Assembly (NCBI GenBank): GCA_031264145.1
Contig: JAISEK010000018.1
Location: 1 to 40,766 of the forward strand
Direction: 5' to 3'
Length of the DNA: 40,766 nt
Source of the DNA: Deltaproteobacteria bacterium
GTDB taxonomy: Bacteria > Desulfobacterota > Desulfarculia > Adiutricales > Adiutricaceae
Positions within the stretch are counted from its first letter, which is position 1. Every line of letters starts with the position of its first letter. The notes beneath the pieces were generated by a model. That model saw nothing but the letters and a program-made list of their open reading frames with translations, was not told where the DNA came from and searched no databases. The position numbers were made by a program, and so were the translations under genes. Of this stretch, positions 34,182 to 40,766 are shown piece after piece.

Positions 34182-34715
34182 TCAAGGCTTGGGGGCAAGG
34201 ATCATGATTATGGAGCGGCCCTCCAGTTTGGGCATGGACTCAGGCTGGCCGGCCTCGGCCACGTCCTTGATGACCTTCTCCATGAACTGTTGGCCAAGGT
34301 AGGCGTGGGCGATCTCGCGGCCCTTGAACATCAAGGACACCTTGATCTTGTTCTTTTCGGCCAGAAACTTCAGAATGTTCCTGAGCTTGAACTGGTAGTC
34401 GTGCTCGTCGGTCTTGGGGCGGAACTTGATTTCCTTAACTTCTATGACGTTGGCCTTCTTCTTGGACTCGGAGAGCTTCTTGCTCTGCTGGTACTTGTAA
34501 CGCCCAAAGTCCATAATCCGACAGACTGGCGGATCGGCTTCTGGGGCGACCTCAACCAAGTCCAACCCGGCGGTCCTGGCGGCCTCGAGGGCCTTGGCCA
34601 GGACCAAGATGCCCAACTGCTCGCCTTCGTCGCTGATGACGCGGACCTGCGGGCTCCTGATGGAGTTATTGACGTTGACCCGCTTGTTGTCCGAGTCTTT
34701 CCTCTTGATGTTAAT
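34182..34715 (-). CDS. infC: Translation initiation factor IF-3 (AUU start)
   Basis: 177 residues (E. coli 180). IF-3 binds the 30S subunit and proofreads the start codon and initiator tRNA. From the ATT at 34715 the chain reads INIKRKDSDNKRVNVNNSIR, then SPQVRVISDEGEQLGI, the normal IF-3 N-domain opening. Family motifs follow: LDLVEVAPEADPPVCRIMDFGRYKYQ, KEIKFRPKTDEHDY, LKFLAEKNKIKVSLMFKGREIAH and a C-terminal PKLEGRSIIMILAP. No ATG, GTG or TTG gives a complete N-domain; the first (TTG at 34616) would delete 33 residues. A GGGAGGT ribosome site sits 7 bases before ATT. The rare AUU start is the known basis of infC autoregulation. Confidence 0.93.
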   Translation of the reverse strand: MNIKRKDSDNKRVNVNNSIRSPQVRVISDEGEQLGILVLAKALEAARTAGLDLVEVAPEADPPVCRIMDFGRYKYQQSKKLSESKKKANVIEVKEIKFRPKTDEHDYQFKLRNILKFLAEKNKIKVSLMFKGREIAHAYLGQQFMEKVIKDVAEAGQPESMPKLEGRSIIMILAPKP

Positions 34716-34814
34716 CTTGGCACCTCCCTGACTGGTGGAAAAGGAAAACAGTCCCTCGACGCATGCCCCTTGGTCTTCCCAAGATCCAAACCGGCAAACA
34801 TCCTGGCCCCTGAC

Positions 34815-34843
34815 ATTATATAGGGCCCGGTCAACTTTTTAAA
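34815..34843 (-). promoter_or_regulatory. Predicted infC promoter
   Basis: In the 166 bases between thrS and infC, a perfect -10 TATAAT (34820-34815), 17-base spacer and -35 TTTAAA (34843-34838, 4 of 6) lie downstream of several A/T tracts. infC can thus be transcribed apart from thrS, with a leader near 90 bases. Confidence 0.55.
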
Positions 34844-34881
34844 GGTTTTTTGAAGGCTTTTTTAATGCTTTTGGGGGCCAA

Positions 34882-36822
34882 TTAATCCCAGGAAGGGGTG
34901 GCCGCCTCCTTGAGCAGCAGCTCCTGGAAGGCCAGGGGATCCATCGGGCCCAGTTCCTCCCCTCCCCGCCTCCTGACGGAGGCTGTCCCGGCCTGCACCT
35001 CCTTGTCGCCGAAGACGAGCATGAAGGGTATTTTGGCTAGACGGGCTTCGCGTATTTTATAGCCTAGCTTCTCGTTTCGCAAGTCCGTCTCGACCCTCAG
35101 GCCGGCCTTGGACAGACGGGCCTGGAAATCCAGGGCCTGCTCGTCGGCCCGATTGGTCACGGTCAGAAGGATCGCCTGGACGGGGGCCAGCCAGACGGGA
35201 AAGGCCCCGGCGTAGTGCTCAATCAGGATGCCTATGAATCTCTCCAGGCTGCCGAAGACCGTGCGGTGGAGCATGACCGGCCGCTTCTTCTGGTTGTCGT
35301 TGTCGGTGTATGTGAGGTCAAAGCGTTCAGGGAGGGTAAAGTCGCACTGGATGGTGCCACACTGCCAGCTGCGGCCAAGGGCGTCCTTGAGCTTAACGTC
35401 GATCTTGGGGCCATAGAAGGCCCCGTCGCCCTCGTTGATCTCGTAGCCGGCCCCCAGCGACCCAAGGGCCTCCTTCAAGGCCGCCGTGGCCATTTCCCAG
35501 TCCTCATCTGTCCCTATGCTCTTGGCAGGCCTGGTGGAGAGCTCCATCTCGAAAGGGAAGTCGAAGACGCCCATAAGATCGGAGATGAGCCTAAGGACGC
35601 CCTTAATTTCGTCGGCCACCTGCCCCGGCGTGCAGAAAAGGTGGCTGTCGTCCTGGGTGAACTGCCGTACCCTGGTAAGGCCATGCAGGACGCCGCTCTT
35701 CTCGTGTCTCTGGACCGTTCCCAGCTCGAAGAGCCTCAGAGGCAGATCCCTAAAGGATCTGAGCCGGGAGCGATAGATGAACATATGGGCTAGACAGTTC
35801 ATGGGCTTTATCGCATAGCCCTGGCCATCGATCTCGGTAAAGTACATGTTCTCTGAGTAATAGTCCAGGTGGCCACTCTTGCGCCAGAGTTCCGACCTCA
35901 GTATCTGTGGCCCCATGACCACCTGGTAACCGCGCCTCAGATGTTCCTGGCGCTCGAAATTTTCCAAGATCGTCCTCAGGAGGGCACCCTTCGGGTGCCA
36001 GACGACCAGGCCACCGCCTATCTCCTCGTGGACGGAAAAAAGATCCAGTTCCCGGCCCAGCCTTCGGTGGTCGCGACGTTTGGCCTCCTCGAGCATGTCC
36101 AGATGGGCCTTGAGATCCTTTGGGCTGAAGAAGGCCGTCCCATAAATGCGCTGAAGCATGGGGCGCTTCTCGTCGCCCCGCCAGTAGGCCCCGGCGACGC
36201 TCAGGAGCTTGAAGGCCGCCCCCAGGGAGGTATCGGCGATGTGTGGCCCCCGGCACAGGTCGGTAAAGTCGCCGCACCGATAAAGGCTGACCTTGGTCTC
36301 CCCTGCCTTGACCAGATCCTCTATGAGCTCGGCCTTGTAGATCTCGCCCTTGGCCCTGAACATCTCTGCCGCCTCGCCGGCGGGTAGCTCAGAGCGGCTG
36401 AAAGTCTGGGCCTCGGCCACTATGCTCTCCATGGCCTTGGAAATCCGCTCCAAATCGTCGAGGGTGAAAGGCTCTGGGAGGTCAAAGTCATAATAGAAGC
36501 CGTCCTGGATGGACGGACCTATGGCCACCTTGACCCCTGGGAAGAGTCTCGTGACGGCCTCGGCCATGACGTGGGAGACGCTGTGCCGCAGAAGATCCAG
36601 TGCCTCAGGATCCACCTGCAGGACTGGCTCAATCGGCGTCCCAGGTTCCAAGGTGGCCGACAGATCCGCCAGACGTCCTCCGACCCTGGCCGCCAGGGGC
36701 TTGCCAGGCCCCTTGCGCGGCAGCCCGGCCAGCGCGAATAGCTCCAGGGCCGTGGGGCTGGCCTCCTTGGTCCACTCGACGTCGTCCAGCCGGCCGGCAT
36801 TCAGAACCTGATAAACGCTCAT
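34882..36822 (-). CDS. thrS: Threonyl-tRNA synthetase
   Basis: 646 residues, full length (E. coli 642). Order: N-terminal TGS-like domain (1 to about 65), editing domain with [10 protein letters not shown] (the HxxxH zinc/editing motif) and CRGPHIADT, then the class II core with [14 protein letters not shown], the zinc Cys in [10 protein letters not shown], motif 2 [50 protein letters not shown], and motif 3 [20 protein letters not shown]. The anticodon-binding domain closes the protein. ATG at 36822 is preceded by AGAGGTG and an A-run. The gene precedes infC, as in the usual thrS-infC-rpmI-rplT order, but the ribosomal genes are elsewhere. Confidence 0.97.
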   Translation of the reverse strand: MSVYQVLNAGRLDDVEWTKEASPTALELFALAGLPRKGPGKPLAARVGGRLADLSATLEPGTPIEPVLQVDPEALDLLRHSVSHVMAEAVTRLFPGVKVAIGPSIQDGFYYDFDLPEPFTLDDLERISKAMESIVAEAQTFSRSELPAGEAAEMFRAKGEIYKAELIEDLVKAGETKVSLYRCGDFTDLCRGPHIADTSLGAAFKLLSVAGAYWRGDEKRPMLQRIYGTAFFSPKDLKAHLDMLEEAKRRDHRRLGRELDLFSVHEEIGGGLVVWHPKGALLRTILENFERQEHLRRGYQVVMGPQILRSELWRKSGHLDYYSENMYFTEIDGQGYAIKPMNCLAHMFIYRSRLRSFRDLPLRLFELGTVQRHEKSGVLHGLTRVRQFTQDDSHLFCTPGQVADEIKGVLRLISDLMGVFDFPFEMELSTRPAKSIGTDEDWEMATAALKEALGSLGAGYEINEGDGAFYGPKIDVKLKDALGRSWQCGTIQCDFTLPERFDLTYTDNDNQKKRPVMLHRTVFGSLERFIGILIEHYAGAFPVWLAPVQAILLTVTNRADEQALDFQARLSKAGLRVETDLRNEKLGYKIREARLAKIPFMLVFGDKEVQAGTASVRRRGGEELGPMDPLAFQELLLKEAATPSWD

Positions 36823-36889
36823 TTTTTTTCACCTCTGGCACAGACTATGCTTGGGCCGCCAAGGCTCCCAAGGTCCTCCGGGCCACGGC

Positions 36890-36918
36890 ATCATACAGGA
36901 TGGCCGGAAAAAATCAGA
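36890..36918 (-). promoter_or_regulatory. Possible thrS promoter
   Basis: -10 TATGAT (36895-36890) with a weak TTCTGA-like -35 about 18 bases upstream. The leader would be near 60 bases. No T-box or other aptamer is seen. Confidence 0.35.
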
Positions 36919-37254
36919 AACTTAAGGGCCGGGCCAGGATCGTCAGGTCCCGGGCCCGCCTCACGATAACCTTATTGAGGCGCAACCACCCTGCCAAGTT
37001 TGAAAAAGTAGCACAAGGACGAGCCCTTTGCAAGAAATTTCAATGCCTCTTCCGCCAATCCACGGCCAGGCCGCGCTGACTTAGTGCCAGACCAGCCAAG
37101 AAACCGGCCCCTCATGGATGACGGCTTCATTTCATTGTCAGGGAACATCCGGCTAACGATGAAGCTGGCCGTGGGTGGCAACTAAACCCTAGCCACGTCT
37201 TCCCGCCAAGCTTGCGGCCATGTGGCCTAGATACGGCCTCCGGCCCTTCGCCCA
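36919..37254. other. Intergenic region
   Basis: No supported gene. GC content falls towards the island that runs to tRNA-Val. Confidence 0.4.
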
Positions 37255-37734
37255 AGGTCCAAAGATAATTTTACCGTCCAGTCAGTAATAATGGTAACGA
37301 GAAGAAAGTGGACAGTCTTCTTGGCGACAAGGCCAGATTATTTTGACGGTTTGATGCCGATAAGTTCGTCGACTTTATGTCAGTACCGGGGCTGAAGGAA
37401 AGGCGGCATAAATATGGCAAATGTTTTGGGAACCGGGTATATCTATTTGCAGTAATTTTAGAGACTACTGTTGCTCTACAAGTAGTATTTAACCCAAATC
37501 AATCAGCGAATAGCTGTACGATAAGATTAATGGCATTTGTGGACGTTCTGGAGCGAAAATATGCGGTCCCGTGAGTAGTCGAGAATGTTTTGTTACAACA
37601 TCGACAGTACAGAAGAACGCCGTCATGATTTTTCCGTATCTGGCACGAATAGATATGTTGCCAGAACGGCGTATATTGTAAAATTTACAGCTATTATTTC
37701 TGTAATAAAAATTATTCAAATCTATATCGGCCAT
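37255..37734 (-). pseudogene. Decayed IS transposase (zinc-ribbon N-terminus plus DDE fragment)
   Basis: Read from ATG 37734 on the minus strand: MADIDLNNFYYRNNSCKFYN, then IRRSGNISIRARYGK, resembles the zinc-ribbon start of a class of IS1-like DDE transposases (FYCxNxxCxxYGxxGxGNIxxRxxYGK), with one cysteine already Tyr. Later stops and frameshifts follow. A second piece in another frame reads KVDELIGIKPSK, stop, SGLVAKKTVHFLLVTIITD, like the first catalytic DDE segment (QxDELWxFVxKK). The exact family is uncertain. The low GC and multiple breaks show an old insertion. Terminal inverted repeats were not identified. Confidence 0.5.
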
Positions 37735-38023
37735 AAAAGACCTTATAGGCATAAAAATAGATCTTTATACCTAGTAAAGTCTCAGGCGTCAAATTTTATT
37801 AATGGAGCTAGACCACGACCCGCTAACGCCGAGGCGCCTCCTTCTCGTACGACCGCAGCCGCTGCCCTCAAAAAAGATAGGACAATCTCAGGCGGACAAT
37901 TTGGAACGGTATATGTGGCTGCCGAGAGTTGGTGTAATACCGCATTTGTCAAATGAATAAAAACGTAAAATTACGTCTTATAACTCTATTAATTAACGTG
38001 GCTTGGTTTTCAGGCGTTAGTTT
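37735..38023. other. AT-rich spacer
   Basis: About 290 bases. A plus-strand frame crosses it (37585-37956) but is antisense to the transposase remnant in part and carries no domain. No gene supported. Confidence 0.4.
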
Positions 38024-38464
38024 TTATCCCGCATGAGAAGCGAAGTAGAATATTTTCCATTGGTTATTGCCTAAGTGGCGCAAAGTAATGCGAAGCAGCG
38101 TTGGCCCTGTAAATTCAACGCTGACACCATATATTTCCACCTCTGAACCTCTAAGCCAACGACGCAGACGGTTGCCATTAGTCTGAAGCGGATGCGTGTA
38201 GGCAAACTGATAGCCAGAGCAGCATATTTCAAACAACGCTATTTTTATGAACTCTTCCAGTGTTTTCCCTGTGTAAATATTCTTCTGCGTCAGTTCAAAA
38301 GCCTTTTCGAATTCTTTTTCATTAACATAGCTAATGAAGTCGGCGGCAATTTGGCACTGAGAGGAAAAGTCATACGGCATTTTAAGCCAATAGACGCCGC
38401 CAAGAGACAACGCTGCCAAGGTGAATAATGAAATCGCAATTATATGTCTGCGTGATATATTCAT
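38024..38464 (-). CDS. Hypothetical membrane-anchored protein, low GC
   Basis: 146 residues. A basic start (MNISRRH) and one hydrophobic helix (IIAISLFTLAALSLGGVYWL, about 8-27) make a signal anchor or signal peptide, so most of the chain faces the periplasm. It has a KEFEKAFELTQKNIYTGKTL helix-rich part and a beta-rich end (VEIYGVSVEF, LLRITLRHLG, WKIFYFASHAG), reminiscent of small DUF4864/NTF2-like folds, but I do not recognise a family. Codon use is AT-rich and unlike the rest of the window, so the gene was probably acquired with the island. The frame is intact over its whole length although its neighbours are decayed. No good ribosome site is seen. Confidence 0.6.
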   Translation of the reverse strand: MNISRRHIIAISLFTLAALSLGGVYWLKMPYDFSSQCQIAADFISYVNEKEFEKAFELTQKNIYTGKTLEEFIKIALFEICCSGYQFAYTHPLQTNGNRLRRWLRGSEVEIYGVSVEFTGPTLLRITLRHLGNNQWKIFYFASHAG

Positions 38465-38477
38465 AAGCTATAGAGTG

Positions 38478-38703
38478 TTATGGGGTTTTGGCATACTTCC
38501 TATGGCTAAAGACCGTGGGATTCTGGTCTCTGCAAAGAAAGCCAGTCGAAACCGGTCTTACGGCTTCTCCCCCACTAGCCGATGCCCCGACTTGCGGATT
38601 GTTCACAGCGGCGTTGATGTCCCGGTCATGCTGAGCTCCGCGATCTTTCAAATATGCCCTGGCTGCCGGATCGGGATAGCACTTACCATGTACCCAAATC
38701 ACG
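38478..38703 (-). pseudogene. C-terminal remnant of a TnpB/OrfB-type (IS200/IS605) protein
   Basis: The frame ends with YLKDRGAQHDRDINAAVNNP, then QVGASASGGEAVRPVS. The HDRDINAAVN block is the C-terminal RuvC-III signature of TnpB/OrfB proteins, including the catalytic Asp, and the GEAVRP end is also typical. The preceding zinc-finger cysteines are lost and the rest of the protein is absent or scrambled. It ends 13 bases before the start of the low-GC gene. Confidence 0.65.
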
Positions 38704-38879
38704 AGGTGGAGAGGATTAGCGGAAGCCCCGGGCCGAGACGTATGCCCTTCACAACCACACGCTCGGGTACGCAAACAACCAGGCCAGACACTCCATCCTT
38801 AGAAGCGGCCGAGTCGTTTTTTGTCCGGTGGCCGCCTGGCGGCTGGCCACGCTTCGGCTCCTGTCAGGGCTTGATTAAG

Positions 38880-39560
38880 CCAGTGAGAATTCCAACACAG
38901 TAAAGACCGTCTGCTCTTTTGGATCAATAAGACCGGCCACGTGGCCGCATATAGCGGGTCTCAGCGAGCCTTTCAAGTCTGAGGACTGTCGTGGGTCATC
39001 AGCCTCGAGGCTATAGCGCAGCGGATAATCCGGCCGTTGTACTGGCACCAGCGGTCAGTATCCACCGTTCCTCTGGTCTCGACATTCCTGATAACAAAGC
39101 TCCGAAGAAGTGATTCCATTAACGGCTCTGTCCGCTGAAAAGGGAACAGCTTGTTTTCCTCCCGCCCCCAGATCCTTTAAGTATAGCTTCCTTTTTTTTC
39201 TGTCAAGCCACTCTCTGGCAACTACTTCAAAGGAATTTAGCGCCTCGGTGACGCTAAGCGTTTTTAGGCCTCTTTTTTGAAGTTTTTTCGAAGCCTTGGA
39301 TCAATTTCGGAAATAAGGGAACGTTTAACGTCAATAAGTTTTTCTCGCGCCTCTCTCTCTCTCTCTCTCTCTCTCTGATAAATATATAACTTGTAAGTTC
39401 CGAAAGCGAGAGTCAACCTCTGCCCTTGAAACTCATAGCCAAATCCCCGCAACTTCAGGGCTGCCGGAGACAAACAGATACTGGCCGTCAGAACCGAGGA
39501 TTATATTGCCCTCTCCAGGTGCCTGAGATTCTTGACGCAAGTATCGGTCAGACTCAGGAC
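38880..39560 (-). pseudogene. Decayed tyrosine integrase (P4-like) next to tRNA-Val
   Basis: Pieces of a phage P4-type integrase appear in order but in shifting frames: SLTDTCVKNLRHLERA (N-terminus, about 39554), GSDGQYLFVSGSPEVAGIW (DUF4102 arm domain), GYEFQGQRLTLAFGTYK, AREKLIDVKRSLISEIDPRL, SFEVVAREWLDRKKRK (about 39205), RNVETRGTVDTDRW, LKGSLRP and HVAGLIDPKE (about 38910). These match the family's LTDTAIRxAKP, LSDGxGLYLxV, LxLGxYPxVSLAEARExR, IDPS, TFExVAREWL and ITDPKE landmarks. The catalytic C-terminal half is gone. A (CT)13 tract sits inside. Its place directly downstream of the tRNA 3' end is where such integrases insert. Confidence 0.8.
39351..39376. repeat. (CT)13 dinucleotide tract
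   Basis: Thirteen CT units inside the integrase remnant, read on the minus strand as repeated Arg-Glu. It lies where the family has the VSLAEAR segment, so it is probably an expansion after decay began. Confidence 0.85.
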
Positions 39561-39640
39561 GGTACTGCTTTCAAAAAAATCCAAGATACCTTCCTAGAGC
39601 ACCTGTTAAGGGTTCTGGTCGGAACGGGGCAGGACACACA

Positions 39641-39683
39641 CAAAAAAAGGCCGAGAGCCTCGATTTCAAGGGGCTTTCGGCCT
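39641..39683 (-). terminator. Intrinsic terminator of tRNA-Val
   Basis: On the minus strand AGGCCGAAAGCC pairs with GGCTCTCGGCCT (39683-39648, one G-T type mismatch) around a 12-base loop and is followed by seven T. It lies 27 bases after the tRNA 3' end. Confidence 0.8.
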
Positions 39684-39709
39684 ATATGGGATGAGCCTGG
39701 ATTGTCAAA

Positions 39710-39784
39710 TGGTAGGCGTGAAGAGATTTGAACTCTTGACCACTACCGTGTCAGGGTAGTGCTCTCCCACTGAGCTACACGCCT
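39710..39784 (-). tRNA. tRNA-Val (anticodon GAC)
   Basis: 75 bases including an encoded CCA. Acceptor AGGCGTG/CACGCCT pairs fully. D-arm GCTC-AGTGGGA-GAGC, anticodon arm CTACC-CTGACAC-GGTAG with GAC at positions 34-36, T-arm AAGAG-TTCAAAT-CTCTT. The discriminator is A. It reads GUC and GUU codons. The 3' end faces the integrase remnant, so this tRNA was probably the attachment site of the lost element. Confidence 0.93.
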
Positions 39785-39815
39785 TTGCTGGCCATTACTA
39801 GGAACGGCCAGGCAC

Positions 39816-39845
39816 ATTATGTCCCAGGCCCCCCCTGTTTGTCAA
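39816..39845 (-). promoter_or_regulatory. tRNA-Val promoter
   Basis: TTGACA (39845-39840), 18-base spacer, CATAAT (39821-39816, 5 of 6), about 32 bases before the tRNA 5' end. Confidence 0.7.
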
Positions 39846-39867
39846 GGCCAAAATCAGCTCAGGGACT

Positions 39868-39899
39868 GCCCAAGGGAAGGGGGTCTCCTTCCCTTAGGG
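39868..39899 (-). terminator. Hairpin after the secretin gene
   Basis: AAGGGAAGG (39895-39887) and CCTTCCCTT (39880-39872) form a 9-bp stem with an outer CCC/GGG extension, 23 bases after the secretin stop. The T-run is missing, so termination is possible but not certain. Confidence 0.4.
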
Positions 39900-39921
39900 C
39901 TATCTGTCCCCTCCCTGGGCC

Positions 39922-40766
39922 TCAGATGTTGATGGGGATTATGTTGGCGGTGATGAAGATGAGCATCTCGGACTTGTTGTTGGTAATGGCCCTGTTCTGG
40001 AAGAGCCAGCCGAAGAGCGGGATGTTGTGGAGCCCAGGCACACGGCCGGAGGTGTTGTTCTGGGTATCGGAGATGATTCCGCCGATGACGACCGTCTCCC
40101 CGTCCTTGACCATGAGCTTGGTGCGGGCCTCGCGCTTGTCGATGGCCGGCTCGCTGGAGCCGCTGAGGGTGGTGGGGCTGTCCTTGGTCAGGGTTATGTC
40201 CAGCGTCACGATCTGGCCGTTTTCCTCGATGTGTGGGGTGACCCTCAGCTCCATGACCGCATCCTTGAACTCGGTGTTGGAGGGGGTGCTGGAGGAGGCA
40301 CCGCTCTTGTAGGGGATCTCGAAGCCCTGCTTGATGTAGACTTCCTGGTCGTTGGAGGCCATGATGCGGGGCGAGGATATGATCCTGGTCTGGCCCACCG
40401 CCTCGGAGGCCCTAAGCTCGGCCGTGAGGGCCAATGTCCCGGCCTTGTTGAGGAAGGCACCGCCAAGCCGGCTAATGCCATCAGGATTGACGTCAATCGC
40501 CCCGAGCAGTTCCCGAGGCCTCAATGTGAGGTCATCGGGGAAAGCGTTGTAGTCCTTGGCGGGGCGACTCTCGTTGGAGAGGTCAAGGCGGTCGTAGGCT
40601 CCGGCCCAACGTACGCCCAGCTCCTGGGTGAAGTTGTTCGTGGCCTCCACGATCCGGGCCTCAATCAGGATCTGCTTGGTGACCCTGTCGTTGCGGATGA
40701 AGATCTGGGTTATGGCCGCGATGGTCGAGATGTCGTCCTCGACGTAGATGTCGTTGCCGATGACCC
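39922..40766 (-). CDS. pilQ: Secretin (PilQ/GspD family), C-terminal part, truncated by the window edge
   Basis: The 281 residues visible form the secretin pore domain and run off the window at their N-terminal side. Seen: VTKQILIEARIVEATNNFTQ and ELGVRW (start of the secretin domain), LTAELRASEAVGQTRIISSPRIMASNDQEVYIKQGFEIPY, then AVMELRVTPHIEENGQIVTL, TKLMVKDGETVVIGGIISD, and the VPGLHNIPLFGWLFQNRAIT and EMLIFITANII ending. Secretins form outer-membrane rings; the RITKQILIEARIVEA style and short C-terminus without an S-domain favour type IV pilus PilQ over GspD. An internal GTG at 40650 is not the start. Neighbouring pil genes would lie outside the window. Confidence 0.85.
   Translation of the reverse strand, partial: VIGNDIYVEDDISTIAAITQIFIRNDRVTKQILIEARIVEATNNFTQELGVRWAGAYDRLDLSNESRPAKDYNAFPDDLTLRPRELLGAIDVNPDGISRLGGAFLNKAGTLALTAELRASEAVGQTRIISSPRIMASNDQEVYIKQGFEIPYKSGASSSTPSNTEFKDAVMELRVTPHIEENGQIVTLDITLTKDSPTTLSGSSEPAIDKREARTKLMVKDGETVVIGGIISDTQNNTSGRVPGLHNIPLFGWLFQNRAITNNKSEMLIFITANIIPINI

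Noticed and set aside
1-40766. CRISPR array, rRNA genes, known riboswitches, RNase P RNA, tmRNA, SRP RNA
   Set aside because: I looked for their repeats or consensus cores on both strands and saw none; this was by eye, so a covariance-model scan would be the decisive check.

Overview
The window looks like chromosomal DNA of a high-GC Gram-negative bacterium. It carries lipid A/Kdo/heptose core genes (waaA, lpxK, waaF- and waaC-like), a UDP-diacetamido-glucuronate (O-antigen sugar) gene set, a PilQ/GspD-type secretin and Rnf-derived redox proteins. The archaeal-type phosphoglycerate mutase (ApgM), Rnf-like proteins, Sel1 and FGE-domain proteins suggest a deltaproteobacterial (Desulfobacterota-like) anaerobe; this is inference, because no 16S rRNA is present. 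Genuine genes have strongly G/C-biased third positions. By my sum only about 71% of the window is coding, with long gene-free stretches and several gene remnants, so the genome seems partly eroded.

Layout. 1-2.2 kb: a YdjM-like membrane hydrolase (-), then a mannose-6-phosphate-isomerase-like cupin without its zinc ligands overlapping a YjbQ protein (+). 2.5-13.4 kb: a long minus-strand run, in transcription order HPt-STAS protein, WbpB-WbpD fusion, WbpE, WbpA, transketolase, Nth, FGE-domain protein, Sel1-repeat protein. 13.5-14.85 kb: a tandem duplication of about 517 bp, each copy with a near-consensus sigma70 promoter and a small hairpin, then a small XRE regulator. 16-19.8 kb: a three-gene overlapping unit of an MFS transporter, a reduced RnfC-like protein and an RnfD-RnfB fusion. 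This is the most unusual system in the window. 20.4-22.8 kb: ApgM, a YbgC-like thioesterase and a second XRE paralogue. 24-26 kb: rpmI-rplT-pheS without pheT. 26.5-31.3 kb: the waaA-lpxK-waaF-waaC LPS core operon. 32.4 kb: FmdB-type zinc ribbon. 33-34 kb: AT-rich DNA with an FGE pseudogene and palindromes. 34.2-36.8 kb: thrS-infC (-), infC starting with AUU. 36.8-39.7 kb: a low-GC, decayed island abutting tRNA-Val, with remnants of a tyrosine integrase, a TnpB/OrfB protein and an IS transposase, plus one intact low-GC gene. 39.9 kb to the end: the 3' part of a secretin gene (-).

How the genes work together: WbpA, WbpBD and WbpE give four of the activities needed to turn UDP-GlcNAc into UDP-2,3-diacetamido-glucuronate. 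WaaA, LpxK, WaaF and WaaC build lipid A-Kdo-heptose. The translation genes thrS, infC, rpmI, rplT and pheS, usually one cluster, are split here into two blocks about 8 kb apart on opposite strands.
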